Assembly (NCBI GenBank): GCA_030062745.1
Contig: CP099843.1
Span: forward strand, 16,713,997-16,777,996
DNA length: 64,000 nt
DNA from: Capitulum mitella
Lineage: Eukaryota > Arthropoda > Thecostraca > Pollicipedomorpha > Pollicipedidae
Reading direction: 5' to 3'
Below are positions 47,420 to 60,387 of this stretch, in pieces. The translations under genes and the position numbers were made by a program. The notes below the pieces were generated by a model. The model was not told the origin of the DNA. It did not search any database and saw only the letters and a program-made list of their open reading frames with translations. Position 1 is the first letter of the stretch. Every line of letters begins with the position of its first letter.

Positions 47420-49630
47420 ACGGCCCGTGCGCCGGGGTTTGCCGACAGAAGTCGCCGTGAGGCGGGCGATTGGCGTGAACCGGTCGACTGCGCCCGGCAG
47501 CCGAGGGCCGCAGCAATCGGACAGCTCCTTGGAACGTGTGAGTGGCGGGCTCCCAGCCCCATCGTGACGACCTCGTCGCCAGCTTTGTCCACAAAGGGAG
47601 AGTCGTTCGTATAGCTGGCACTCTAGTGCGGCCGATCGCCGGAGCCGACAATGAGGCATTTTTTTTCGCCCATTTGGACTGAATGCGTCGGCGCAGACAA
47701 CAAACGGAGAATCCGGGCCCGCCGCCGGGATGTGTCGGCCCTTCGGTGGGCAGATGGAGTGCTCTGATACGGCAGCACGTTTCATGTCATCAGCCTTTTT
47801 GGGGTGTCACGTCATCCGTGGATGACTGCACGCGACCGTGCGGCACACTTCAAAGTAGTCAAAAACTCTTAACTATAAAATGGCCAGCGTCGCTCCGTTA
47901 TTTCTAGAAGCATCACGCATGTGTGCGCATTTTTTAGCTTTTTAAAAAATGTCTTTTTCTCGTTGAATGGGTGATGAAAATAACCTTGAAAATCTGCGAG
48001 GTAGTTACCTGGCAATGTGAGGCAGGCATAGGTTGAGCCAAAATAGGACGTTTTGTCAAGAGTTCGGAAAACATGTCAAGTAGTGGATACTTGGATAAAT
48101 AAAAGAAATGTACATAAACACATAGTTTACTAGGTCAAAATACAGACCAAGATCTATTGATACAGAATGACAGATGCGAATATAGGTGGAGATAGAGACG
48201 TAGGATGTTGATGGATGTATTGCGATGTCTATATGAAATTTAATAATGTCTATAAAAAATAATGTCTATAAGAAATTTAATTTCGTGTCTGCTTTACTTT
48301 ATTTTCGGAGAATTCTGATTTCAAATTCACATCCATTTTTAAACAGAACTGAGTTTTATGAGAGAAAAACGATGCTCTTATGGCCCAGTCCACGAACAAC
48401 CTTCAATGGCTGCCATCTGCTTCTTCCTGCTTGAGTTTAAACGCTTCTTGTGGTGACGAATGGCGCCAAAAGTCGTTTTTTCTCCAAGTAAAAAGTAGCA
48501 AAATATCAAAACTCAGGCCAAGACTTGTTTCAGGCATCTTCAACATTCTCAGGTTATACATTTTCGTCTTTGTCTGAACCGTCCAACCTTGATCTCTAGG
48601 GCCTATTTGCTGCACCGTTTAGCCAAATCAGGGTTTCTTTTTACTGCTAACCTCTTTGAGCCGCAACCAAAATACGATTATCAAAATTCTCAGCTAACGT
48701 GTCCATGTGTAATTCGACTTAAGACTGACCTGAATGAAAAATCCAATTGCTGCTTTCCAGCCTTTCTAGCCAAGGCCTGTCCAAAGACGTTGACGTTTCA
48801 GTAGAAGTCATGGTTCTCGGGACCTGGTGTTCCATGAGCCCCCCCCTCCGCCCGGCGAGGGAAGAAAATCCTGAGGCCGGTCCGGCAAGGGCTGATATCG
48901 TTAACATACAAGGAAGTACACATTCCCCAACAACGATTGCATTTTTGAACAGTGCATTTCTGCATACAATGCATGACGTGTTGTCCGTGACTCGTATGCC
49001 GGTAACACAGCCTGCAGGTGATGTATCTGTAGTTTACAATGACCAGACGGCCGATCATGGCAAGGTCCTTGAAAACAACACCTTAGCTCGGCTGGCGGGT
49101 GACATGGTCCCGCCGCAACTGATACCGGATACACGTTTAGCCGATACTATCGGAACATGGTGATGAGAACTGCGTCCCACGGATGCAGCCTGCACGGAGG
49201 CAGGACCGAGGTCGGCTGAGTATCGATCGGGACGGTGCTGGGATGTTTTCACAGTTCACACTAGTTTAGATATCGGACTTGGCGGGCCGACCCGGGGTGT
49301 GATCTGAGTGCGCTGACCGCACTGAACTCGGAGGTTCATTCACCCGGTCAATCATCGACTGACAACTGGCTCTGCGATGCGCACGGAAAAAAACGCCTCC
49401 GGTTTTTCAATACGGCCGTTTTTTGGAACCATCTTTTGGACCTGATGCCGGTCGTGCCTTAAACCCACGTCTGCAAGACTGGTATAATAAACGAAAGGGG
49501 TTCAAGTTGTGACGGTTCAGTCAGCCAGTCATTTAAGAGGGACTACGCCAGAGTGCAAAACGACAATTCTGATTTGTATTGAGTTATGTGACTATCATTT
49601 TAAAGTACTTTGGCACCCGTAACTTCATGA
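47420..49630. other. GC-rich patch then anonymous sequence
   Basis: CpG-rich until about 47780, then AT-rich. A 138-codon plus frame (48747-49163) is opposed by open minus frames and has no motif. Nothing else recognised. Confidence 0.45.
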
Positions 49631-49638
49631 GACCGCGC

Positions 49639-51185
49639 GTAACCGGCACTCCGACGTGGGCGGCCGGGGTCCGGGGGAAGCGGCGTTTCGGCGCCCCCCC
49701 CCTCTATCTCGCGAACGGAGCTTCGGAGAAAAATGAAGCTTATATCATCGGAAAGTCTGCCATCATTACGTTTCAGAGGACTCCAAATTTTTGTAACATT
49801 TTGAAAAATAATCCAACTTTTTGGCTTATATATGTAAAAATAGGATTTTTCAAGAAGGGCTCTAGCTCTGCCCCTAATAAAGCTTGAGCAATTCTTAACA
49901 TGTCAATGGAAAGCCAATAACATGCAGATCACGATGACACAATTCATAATACGCATATAGGCAATCATCGCATCAGGTCACCTGATATGATGTCGTTTTT
50001 CACTTCTCTATATTTATGAGGCTTTTGAACGTTGCTGGTGAGTAGTCGTCCATGCATGCTTTCCAAATGGTAGAAATGATTTGTACCAACATTTCTTTTT
50101 ATACCGATATACTAGAACGCCAATTTCGACGTGACCTGATCTAACCTTGTGACCCGACGTAACATTCAGACGTTTTCTTTGCTTTATTTCGTGTTCTGTC
50201 GAGGACCAATAACAATTCAAACAACAGGACAAGGAAAACGTTTGGACTGTAACTCCTTGGATTCCACAACGGTGATCAACAGGGTGCTATATAACCTGAC
50301 GTAGAATCAAGACCTGGTTTGAAGCACGCCCAGGTCCCATCTTTTTATGCGTAGATCTGTCGTTGACTCACGAAATAAACCAGGAAGATAAGGCTGGGCA
50401 TCTGGATATCTTACTTTCCACCACAGTGATCTCGCGTGATCTTAGGTGATCAAAAGTCATTTCACGGCTTGGAAACGTTTTGGTGCAAATTTGGACGGAT
50501 GCGTTCTTCAAGCACGAATAATGGCACGCATTTCAACTTCTACCTCAGAGGTCTCGGATGACCTCAGGTGACCTAAGGTCATTTGAAAGTGTCTTGGCAA
50601 TTTTGGACAATTTTGCAATCAACTTCAGTGTTTAGATGTACTCCAGGGATCAAGACGGGGTTTTAGGCTCCTTTTCGCTGGTTCACCCAAATGGAACCTG
50701 ACCTGACCTCATAGCCCTTCATGCAGGTTAACATCATTTGTCATATTTATCGACTTCCTTGGTTTCGGGATGCATTTCAGCCACCAACACGCCAAAGACT
50801 TGATTCAGAACCGTTAGAAATTGGGAAATGGGCGGAAATTGAATGAAACCTAGATCACTGACCTTGACCTTGACGAAAAATTCCAAATAGCATAATTCTT
50901 AGAAATTTGCTCAACTGCTTTTCTTGAAAGTCTCAGTTCGGTCGACCTCACGGCATGAGGTCGACCGAATGAATTTTTCAAGATCGAAGGTTGACCTCTT
51001 TAACGCGACCTAGGTCAGGGCCCTGGCACGACCGGAAGTTGAAAATTCTACAGGGCACGCGGAAAGGAGGTGAAGGAGGCATTCAAAACTTTAGCGCGCT
51101 ACGCGCGCTGTTTTTTCCTTTCACTAAAAGTCCTTGGGAAAAGAGGGCGTCAAAACGCCCCCTCCCCCGGTTGGGCGACGATTAA
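49639..51185. mobile_element. TTAA-type element, about 1.55 kb
   Basis: The right end read inward (TTAATCGTCGCCCAACCGGG, then GGAGGGGGCGTTTTGACGCC) matches the left end read inward (GGCCGGGGTCCGGGGGAAGC, then GGCGTTTCGGCGCCCCC), so the ends are inverted. Between them is AT-rich non-coding DNA with TGACCTcAGGTGACCTaAGGTCA at 50559-50581 and further TGACCTTGACC words. No transposase. The left boundary is approximate. Confidence 0.7.
50937..50969. other. Perfect hairpin, 14-bp arms, inside the TTAA element
   Basis: TTCGGTCGACCTCA (50937-50950), loop CGGCA, TGAGGTCGACCGAA (50956-50969). Confidence 0.92.
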
Positions 51186-51189
51186 GCCG

Positions 51190-51596
51190 TGTTTCTTCGA
51201 AACAGGTCTAGCAGATCGGCAAATCTCGGGGGAGGGGACCCCCGCATGGATTTCAAGCAAATCTACTGCATGCAAATAGGACTAAAAATACAAATTTCCC
51301 ACCTATGTGGTCCAATTTCAGAGGCGTTTTCAAGAGCAAAGTCGTCAGTGTAAAAGACGAAGTCAATGGAAAATGATCGTCAAACATAAATATATTTTTC
51401 ATGTAAATTTGCCACATATCACGAGTCATAACTGATCGAAGGGTATTCAGTATTGTATTATTTTTATTTTTTTGTATTGTATTATTTTATATTACGGTTC
51501 ATTTATTAAAACGCATTTCATTTATCATGATTTCGTACATTTAGGATATTTAAGCCACATGACATTGAAGGTAAAACACGTGTAATGACGCCAAAT
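51190..51596. other. Anonymous AT-rich sequence
   Basis: A short duplicated TTTTGTATTGTATTATTTT-type motif near 51450-51495. Nothing else recognised. Confidence 0.45.
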
Positions 51597-51635
51597 GTAT
51601 GGTGCGCACGTATGGTGGGCACGTATGGTGTGCAC
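51597..51635. repeat. 13-bp tandem repeat, three units
   Basis: GTATGGTGCGCAC, GTATGGTGGGCAC and GTATGGTGTGCAC in tandem. Confidence 0.95.
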
Positions 51636-51729
51636 GCCAAGTGTGTGTATGTGTACGCAACTTATTTTTTATATGTGCGTGGCTATTATGGTCTCGTTTA
51701 GCTTGTTCTGAACTAAATGTAATTATATT

Positions 51730-52373
51730 TCAAAACAGAGCTTCCTTGCTCGTAGTACCATTGTTGTTCACTAGATTAAAAAGACAATAATTGAAAAATT
51801 CACAGATTAAATCATAGAGAGTTGCCTCCATAGCCCATCGACGTCGATTGGAAAGAACATCAAAGACCATCAATATTTCATGGACTAATTGCTTACGACT
51901 TGACCAGCGTTCGAATGGTGCAACCTTCATATGCCTTGTCGTCCCGAAGGCGGCCACGGACCTTGTTATCATGCAGCACCCTGATAGCGCATAATTTAAC
52001 GTCTCCCAGCTCTGGTAATGTATGTGTCTCATACGGTGCCGCGTGATGAAACGATTTAATTAGGGCGGGACCTTGGCGCGAGGCGACTCACCTGCCCTTC
52101 TGGTCCGACAGCGCGCCATCGAATTCTGTGTTTTGGACGCACGCGGCTTTCCGAGGGCGTGGTCGGCTGGATGATCACCGTTTCCTCGATCAGGCGAGGG
52201 GAGATGAAGTGGACCTGACAGGCGGAAGTTCCTTGGCAGACGATGGACGTTGGCGCCGTGTTTTGACGACTCAGGTGGATTCTTTCAAATTCAAGCGAAT
52301 AAAGAAGACGTGAACATTCGGTCTTGACCAGCGCTGGGATGCTGTAACGCAATATTCTTGAGAAAAATGGCAC
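51730..52373 (-). CDS. Best spliced-gene candidate: two open exons and an 80-bp intron, unknown family
   Basis: Exon 1 (minus, up to about 52373 to 52093/52092) is open and ends in GGA CCA GAA GGG CAG, directly followed by the donor GTGAGTCG (intron from 52091). The intron 52012-52091 contains CCCTAAT as a plausible branch point and ends in ATTACCAG. Exon 2 starts at 52011. With that acceptor the frame continues to a stop at 51730-51732. Using the next AG (exon start 52009) gives a shorter, very protein-like 38-residue end containing KLCAIRVLHDNKVRGRLRDD, with its stop at 51893-51895. Both keep phase 0 with exon 1. Exon 1 uses many GC-ending codons in its last 45 residues (HFISPRLIEETVIIQP). 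I do not recognise the family. The second exon faintly recalls LINE C-termini, so a decayed retroelement is the alternative. Plus frames are also open, which lowers confidence. Confidence 0.33.
52012..52091 (-). other. Candidate intron
   Basis: 80 bp on the minus strand: GTGAGT at the 5' end, CCCTAAT near the middle, CAG at the 3' end. The size is typical of short arthropod introns. It interrupts the candidate gene described above. Confidence 0.33.
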
Positions 52374-52379
52374 TGCCGC

Positions 52380-54480
52380 GTATTTTCGACATTGGCGGAC
52401 TTTGGCCGGTATGTTCCACTATAGAATTTTCCGTATCCCAAACTGGCATGACGTATCCGCCGTTGATTGTAAAAGAAGCGTTAACGAGCGCCATCGGGGG
52501 CCTCGAATCTGAGGAACGTTGCACCAATATTTATTTCGACTTGTCGAGAAAAATATCCCGACACGACAAATTGCCCGAATGCCCGAATTTGAAAATGTAT
52601 TTCACCAACCGTTGAAATGTTTGTCAGAGTTTTTTCCGACGTTGGAAAAAAATTGCGACACCGCTGAATATCACGCCATAATTCCGAGGAACAGTAGCGT
52701 TAGAAAGTTAAGCATCTGAACCCTAAGTGGTTTCGTTTTAAGCTTTTTCACACAGAAATCCATCTTTGCGTCACTTTGGTATGTAATCATCCGTATTAAG
52801 AGTGGAATAATTTAAAAGTGAAAATCCAGATAACTGCTAATCACTTCTCAAATCGAGATGTCCATCATTAACTGGTAAGGCGTTGCTGTGCAGTGCGTGA
52901 AACATTTTCCCAACAATATACCAATGAAAATACGTTTTAAACATAGGCGCAGTATTTGTGTACAGGAACCCAATGATAAGCATACCACATATTCGAGTAA
53001 GACCACGGTATGGTTTCCAATGTCATGCGAGTTACATTACCAGCCGGATAAATTACGATGCTGCCTCTTTGGCGCCACCACGTTCCATCATTTTTGGTCA
53101 AGAAGTTATGGACGTTTACAAGGAAAATCTAATTATCCGTGCTTAGAAAAAGAAAGTGTGTCAAGCGCTGCGACCGAGGCTAATCCGTTTACGAAGGTTC
53201 CCTTACTAAAAGGTTCGCGAATTACCTATTAACTGGCTAACTCAGTTTTCACACTGGGTGCTACACCACGAAAGGGTGCACTGCGTGCCGCACCGCATGC
53301 AGAACACCGCGTTAACATTTAATATGGTGAGGCAATGCAACTCTGCGCTGATGCTATGGGAGCACAGCAGCCAGAACCCCGGAAACTTCACCCAGCATGT
53401 GACTTCTTCATACCTCTAATACTAAGACATAAAAGTGAGAAAACACCCGCTATTTAAAGAAACAGAAAATTTTGTCATCAGCATTTCTTCTTAGCAGACA
53501 TGGCTTTATACTTGACCAGTGGCGGTTGGTCATTAGAGGAAAATGGGCCATTTCGGAAAATGTGGAATTAAAATTGTTCGTAACCGGTGTGTAATAACAC
53601 CGTTGATAAAACTGTCTGCACGATTAAACTGAAATAATGTGCTCATTTTTGTTCCCGCACTCATCAACATAGGAGGGAACATACCCACAATGACCCCTCA
53701 CACCTCACCGGATCCCCATCTCTTCTTCCCCCGCGAGCACATGGCGCAAGGCGGTCGTAGAAGCAACCTGCTTAACCGCCTCAGCCTAACCTAGAACCTC
53801 ATATAATACAGCTTCCATGGTGAGAGTCCGCAAAACTACACGTCGGCCGACGCCAACGCAGCTTGCAGAACCCTGTGAGGCGTGACGTAGTACTAGCTCT
53901 AGCCGCCAGCGTTGCGTCGCCACCGTCGGGCTCATCGACGAAGGATGCTTGACTGCACGACACCACTGGCATCAGTGGAGGAAAAATGAATGTGTTTGTA
54001 TGGTAATTATTGGTTGACATGTTACATATTTACATTTCGTAATAAACTTCAATGTTGAAGATCCGTTTCGGAACCGTGCACAAGATGCTACAACGACTGT
54101 ATACCCCTTACTCCAGGTGACGATCATTTATCCGACCTTGAAACAGGAAAGAACTTTCCACCAGGGACGCTGGACGCGAGCTTATTCCGATTATTTTTGT
54201 TTCGCAGATTCAAGTGGATGCGCAACGTGTTCTAGTTTTTTTGCAGATTGCAGACAAAACATCGAAAGTACCGCGTCATGAAACATTTCGTTTCGTTTGC
54301 ATGCGTCAATCTGACAAGGATCCAGGGACGACACCACAGATTTTTGACTATATCAGGGGCGCAACACAGACCACGACGTTTTGACGAGACCCCCCTCCGG
54401 AAAAAATAAATGAACTGGGTTTCTTCCCGGACATGTGCCACCTTATTTTTTTGTTTACGGTCTTTGCAATACGAAACTTC
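52380..54480. other. Anonymous sequence
   Basis: Frames at 52291-52719 read well on both strands (plus 52358-52615 and 52519-52719, minus 52291-52527) and might include further exons of the candidate gene, but I cannot choose between them. 52730-54480 holds nothing recognised. Confidence 0.4.
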
Positions 54481-54483
54481 TCG

Positions 54484-54485
<2 letters not shown>

Positions 54486-54530
<45 letters not shown>
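54486..54530. repeat. (AT)22 microsatellite
   Basis: 45 bp alternating TA followed by CATATCATAT. Confidence 0.95.
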
Positions 54531-54532
<2 letters not shown>

Positions 54533-54901
54533 TATCATATTTAGCCTCACGAGTTACGATTACCGTGGGGCACTGCTTATAGGCAGTACTACCTCACGTA
54601 ACCCATGGCGACGTCGCCGATGTAGGAGTCAGATATCATTTACGCCGGCAGCCGTATATTACACAGTTTGGTGCTATCCTTAAGCTGTGCCTCAGGTATT
54701 TGTGAGATCACGATCCGCCACTGGAGTTCTCTTTCTCAAGCCAAACAGTACTGACCGCTACAGGTTGCCTTGGTTGCATAAACATGTCAACTGGTTGCTT
54801 GGTTCGCCATGGGTATGTTCAAATTTGCGGCTTCCCTAAGGCTGCTGTTTGAAAGGATGAGTTATGATCTTCACACATGCCTTCTGCACTGTCATTAACA
54901 G

Positions 54902-55110
54902 TGAATGAATGAATGAATGAATGACTTTATCGCATACCATTAGTTCATATCGGTACAAATGCTAACACTAGCACGAAACAGTTTTGGTTAAACAGGTGCC
55001 ATAAAAAGTAATTTGGTCTTGTGGGATCGAATATGAGAAGTGTACAACAAACTGGACCGATGCAAGGTAACAACGATGCTAATTAGAGAACCCGTCAAGC
55101 GACAGGAGGA
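54902..55110 (-). mobile_element. Possible LINE 3' end with (TCAT)n tail
   Basis: On the minus strand AT-rich sequence ends in GCGATAAAG followed by five TCAT units (54902-54923). A polyadenylation-like word followed by a short tetranucleotide tail is the usual end of several non-LTR families. No RT motif was found in the adjacent minus frame (55114-55404). Confidence 0.35.
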
Positions 55111-55146
55111 CTTCTAGTACATTTTTGCAACACAATTGTACAGGAT

Positions 55147-55180
55147 GAAACACAACAGGATGCACATCCTGTTGTGTTTC
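55147..55180. other. Perfect hairpin, 16-bp arms and 2-nt spacer
   Basis: GAAACACAACAGGATG (55147-55162), CA, CATCCTGTTGTGTTTC (55165-55180). The motif AACACAACAC follows at 55181, a third partial copy of the arm. Confidence 0.95.
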
Positions 55181-55517
55181 AACACAACACAAATGGTACG
55201 GACAATTTTTGACAGGCCTAAGAATAGTTTGAGTATGTTATGACAACCAGCTGGGAATGTCTGCACTACTCTCCGACAGCGGAGTGCAGAGAACAAAAAA
55301 TAAACAGTCTGCAACAACGATAAATGATACTGGATGCGACAACCGCGGACAAAAGCCACACTGCTGTCAAAATGTCGCACCTTCATGGTTGGCACCACGC
55401 ACATCCTTTGATCACGACAAACAGCTCAAATCTGTACACACACCTGCAATTTTGCTGTGTGCTTCGTTTTGTCTATTCACTATGGGACGACCCGGCCCGT
55501 CCCACTAATTTGGTTAT

Positions 55518-56690
55518 TAACCCTCGCCCGACCGGGGGATGTGTCCCCTAAGGTTTTCCGAGCGTAACGGAAAACGGCAACGCTCAGCGCCGCAAAACTC
55601 TGAGTAACTTTTTTCTCATTCATTTTGCACCTCGAGAGCAAATCTGAATTTCCAAGGAGGTCGAGTCGCTGGCCAGTCAGGTCAAGCGGATTAACTTCCG
55701 AACAACTCTAACCATCGTAAGTTTTTTGGGGTTCGGCAAATTTGTATGAAACTTGCAGGAGTAACAGAGTCTAATAAAAGTAACAACTTGTGTCTTCCGG
55801 ATTTTTCAGAAATCGAAGATCAATGACCTGGGATCAGGTCATTTTTGGGCACCTTCTGAAATTTGGCCTAAACTTCTGCAAATTTTTGCGGGGTTCTCAT
55901 GTTCAGATATTATCAGAAACATGGCCAATTACTAATGCTACCATCACATATCATCAAACTACGCGTGACCTTGGTTCAGGTCATGACTCCCGATATCGGT
56001 ACCTGTTGCCGCAGGACACGATTTCCATGAAACTAGAACTGCTTTTGTTGTTTTCTAGGGTAGGAATAGACTAGGAAATCAAATGTAGCTCAAAAACAGG
56101 CCTATCTCACACACTCCTTGCTCAAAATAAAGCCTGCTGGGGTCATCAAAGGTAAATGACCTCTGATGACCTCACTTCAACAGGTTGACTTTCAGGGCAG
56201 TGACAAAAGCTTAACAAGTGTTAATTATGCTATGGGCATCATCTGCAACTCAACTCGTTACCAAACCACCGGGTAAGTCGAGGCGCGAAGCATCATAACA
56301 ACATCACAAACGTGAATGAAATTAGGCTGTGGCTTGAGCTGACCTCAGTAATTAATTGGTTCGTTTGTGGTATGAATGTGTTAGGCATGTTGATAATCGT
56401 CTTAGTATTCCACCAAATGAAAATCACATCGTAATTTTTCCTCTTTATACCACTTCCATCTTAGTTCGGTCTGACTTATCATGACATCTGATGACCTCAA
56501 TATTAACCCAAAATTGGAGAAAAAATTGCTCATTCCGCTCACCTCGATAAGTATTCCTGTTGATATTTCACCTTTTTTTGCAATGCCCAGAACCTGAGAT
56601 TTTGGGTGTGGATGTATGGGGCGGATTTCCACAACCTCCTCCCCCGGCCGGGCGAAGGGCATTTTAAAGCCCGGTCGGGAGCGGGCTAAA
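55518..56690. mobile_element. TTAA-type element, about 1.17 kb
   Basis: The left end is TTAACCCTCGCCCGACCGGG. The right end read inward is TTTAGCCCGCTCCCGACCGG, then after a short gap CGCCCGGCCGGGGGAGG. The body is AT-rich, with TGACCTGGGATCAGGTCA (about 55824-55841), TGACCTTGGTTCAGGTCA (about 55966-55983) and TGACCTCTGATGACCTC. No transposase frame. Confidence 0.65.
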
Positions 56691-56699
56691 GCATCCCGA

Positions 56700-57690
56700 T
56701 GGCGTAGGTTAACTGTGCATGTAAATATAAGTATCTGAAAAGAGAGCTGAAAAAGAAACAGGGCAATCCCAGACGTTTGTATAATGCCACTGAATATTGG
56801 TGTAGGTTATGATATACTAGGTACATTATGACGTCTGTCCAATTTCTATTCATGCATAGTGGAGGATTATCAAACTTTGGCACTGCCAATGACACGTATC
56901 ATTTTGAAATGTTTCTTTAGGTAGAGGCTAAGTAGGTGAGGGTTTCCAAGTAATTAATGCATGTATAATTTGCATTTTGTCCGTATTGCGTAGCTATAAC
57001 GACATTTTGGCTTAGTATAGTGATCACCTGTAAGGTTTCGTTGTGTCATGAGAAAAATAAACCAAAACACGTTTGGTGATTCCAATGATTTTCCGAGGTC
57101 CTCGCCATGGCGCTAGTGCCTCAAGGGAAGGGGACGGTGTGGGAGGACCTGATCCCCTTCGCACCCGAGAACTCGTGCTTTTTACCATGTGAATTGGGAA
57201 AACCTGGCAGACTGAATGACGAACTCGGTGCAAAAGAAACGTAGGAAAAGCCGGCGCTTCAGAGCTTTGGTGAAACAGGCCTCTGGTGTAAAATATAGCG
57301 CAGTTAGTTTTGGTGAAACAGGCCTCTGATGTAAAATAATTTCGCTCGTCCTACGATTGCCAAAATTTGCAATGTGTTGGTTTCATTAAACCTTCGTTCA
57401 AAGGGATATACAGGTACAACTGTGAGCAATGCGTTCGTGGACTGCGTAGCTGAGTTTTGGCAGGGCGTCATGTCTCTCCGTTCTTGCATGCGCGATCGGG
57501 TTTGCGGTTCACGCGCGATGTTTGACTTCCTTAAAATAAGCTCGGGTTTGCGTTCAGGGTGCAAATCTGTTTAGTGCAGTTTAAGTCGTACAATTCACTT
57601 CAATTAACCGAAACAAAGGCATAGATTCTGTGTACCTCTAATTTATCTGTCACATTGCTTCGTTCGAATCATGCCCGTTCACCTGTTTTC
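56700..57690. other. Anonymous sequence
   Basis: Contains the 43-bp direct duplication listed separately. Nothing else recognised. Confidence 0.45.
57266..57338. repeat. Tandem duplication with 43-bp period
   Basis: TTTGGTGAAACAGGCCTCTG and the next ten bases occur at 57266 and again at 57309, nearly identical, suggesting a recent duplication. Confidence 0.9.
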
Positions 57691-58230
57691 TTTTTTTCAT
57701 TACGTGCGACTCCACCCGTCCTGCGCGCCAGGACGGGAGGCCAGGACGGTGTGCAAAACGCTGCGGCCATTGTCCGTCCAAGCGGTCGGCGGCCCGCCCA
57801 GGCCTCACACCGCGCACCGGCCAGTGTGCATCGGAACGTGGCGCCGCCGCGCTGCATTGTGTAACGGTGCCACCTCGTGTTTTCGGCGCCGTCGTTCAAT
57901 TACGGGCTTTCATTGGCGCTCAATAGGGCGGCGACCTCCAGGGTCGGGCCGGGTCAGCGGCGTGTTGGACTCGTGCGAGGCGGGCCGAGACAATGGCTGG
58001 CCTGCCGCGGCCGCGATCATCGCCGGCCGGCGCCGGGCCGCGGCGCTAATCGCACCTGACGCCGGTGGTCAGCTGCGGCTGGGCGACGCCGCTGCAGATG
58101 TTTATGACGGTGCACCTCTCGGAAGAAGCGCTACGCCCGCACGCTCTCGGCCGCTTGGGTCGCCGACGAAGCTGCAGGAGTGGTGCAGAGGTGCGTGACT
58201 GGTTGGCATAGGCTCCGGTCTCGGTCTCGG
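57690..58230. promoter_or_regulatory. CpG-rich island
   Basis: CpG-dense block with open frames on both strands (plus 57671-58198, 175 codons). Composition-driven; no motif recognised. Confidence 0.35.
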
Positions 58231-60387
58231 GATGATCGGTGAACGTCGGAGCCGCAGGTGTCAGTCCGGTAGTGGGTGAGCAAATCGCGGTGGTGCAGGT
58301 GTTAGCGTGAAGGTCTGTTGATGGCAGTCAGAAATTGAGGCGTGAATCAGATTACAAGTGGGTGGAAAGGGATTTATCTCTCTGATTTCAATTGAATAGC
58401 AGCTCGGGGGGTTTTCTTACAAAAGTTTTAACCCTCGCCAGACCTAAGAATTTTCACCTCATTGCCGGACGGGGGGGGGAGGGGGGTACTACTACCACCG
58501 CCCATTTTGCTCTTAATTGAGATAGAGTGATGAAATAAAACGAACGTAAGCAGCGCAGTATTTCTGCTCTCGGTGATGCCAGATCTGACCACTTCAGGTC
58601 ATCTTGGTGACGTCTCATGTAACAATGAAAGAGAAGATCACATCGCCTGCCGTCTCCGCCGTCATCGTAGTAGTTTAAGGCAAAGCGGTCTAAAAGCAAT
58701 GCTTTTGTAGCGAAGTAATTTTGAAACTGATCCAATATCAAGCCACTGGCTGCTTTTCTCCTTTGGATCAGTCAGGTCAAAGAAACGTGAAATATAATTA
58801 TCATCTTTCTGGGTTGTTGCCAGTGCCACAAAGTGTGGTTTATCATCACAGAGTTAAGTTCTGATTATCAAGAGAGTTTATAATTTCGATATGAAGCAGG
58901 ATCAGTGATCTCGCGCAACCTTGGAAAGGTTACTGACTTGTCATAGCCCGATATGATGTCAAGCAACGCCAAACCAGTTCTAGATAAAAAAAACTGGCGC
59001 CATATCTTGTCAGACTTCTGAGAAAAAATGCACAGCGTTGCTCCAGTCTGGAAATCTTCTTGCGAACCATCGAGAAATACGTCATGTCTTGATGAAATGA
59101 CATGGCCTGATCATATTTTTGGAGAAAGGATGCAGAAATGATGAAAAATCAGCTAATGCAAATTTCAGACCCTTGACGCGAGCCATTCGTCGGGGCAGTA
59201 TAAGAAACACCTCATGGAGGTGTGCTTGCCTCGTTCATTGAGGCCCGCCTGACACAGATTCATATGTCTTAGGCACTACTCTGTGGTATCGGGAATAGCA
59301 ACTGCGATTATGAAGATCAATGGAATGCTGTCCTGTGAGACTACCGAGCCACGGCAATACGGTCGTTTCAGGTGATCGAACGAACGATCAGTTGCAGGGT
59401 CTAGAAGTGGGTTTCAGTTTCTGGTTGTGGGTTCTTAGAAGTCAAGGATGTGACTTTAAGCCTGTGGGCCTCACGGCACTAGGTCTTTTGACCACAAAAG
59501 ACGGGTAAGCCAACGTAAACCCATCATTCTTGCCCTCCCTCCGTTTGGATACTGGCTCAGCTCACAACAAACCTCAATGGCACATCGTGATATTTGTGTT
59601 GATATGTTTGCATGCAAACCAGATTAATTTGTTTTCGTAGGCGGAAGTTCTTGTTACATAACACATTCCAAGTACCGCATGCTGTTATTTCCACCTCTGC
59701 GCTAAACTGATACGTGCAGGGTCGTCTATAGTGTTAGAGTTGCAAGAAAAATCTATGGACAATCGCACTGTTCAGTCTGGGATGTGGTTGAACTGGACAT
59801 CAGAGACTAAATATTAACAGGAGAGCGGATTACTAAGAAATGTGATGACGATCCTGTCTTTTCTACGCTAGACCTCGAAAAGATTGGCTTTTAAGAAATT
59901 ATGCATTTGTCTTAAAACCGAGATGAGCACATAGAAAAAGAAGAAAAATCCGAAGTTTGTGCACTGCTGTCCCACCTGCCATGTCACCTGGTATGCGCGT
60001 GGATGAGCATAAAGTTGAACGTGTTCTGTCATTTTGATCTGAATGTGAAGTTCGTGTTCAGGTCTTTATTTAAGCGTGCCGCAGGCCAGATGATCTTTTT
60101 GAACTCAAACACGCAGTGGAAGGGGGTTTTGCGCTAACGCGCACTGGAAAGGAGCACTTCTGTGCCGCCCTCGGATCTCGGAAACGGAAAGAGCTAGAGA
60201 CCCGAAATTTCAAGGATATGGTAGGATTATTAAGAGTTACAATGCGAGCAATTTTTATGACGCTAGTTCAATATTTCCAAGGTGAAATGAAATCGAAAGG
60301 GTCAACTTTTTACACGTTCTCGGTCCGTCCAGGTCTTTCCGTACGGCTTTTCGGACGAAACTGGAAAAAAGGTGCGTGTTAGAGCAT

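Noticed and set aside
57671-58198. 175-codon plus frame as a gene
   Set aside because: Lies in a CpG-rich island with equally open opposite frames; composition Arg/Ala/Gly-biased and without motifs.
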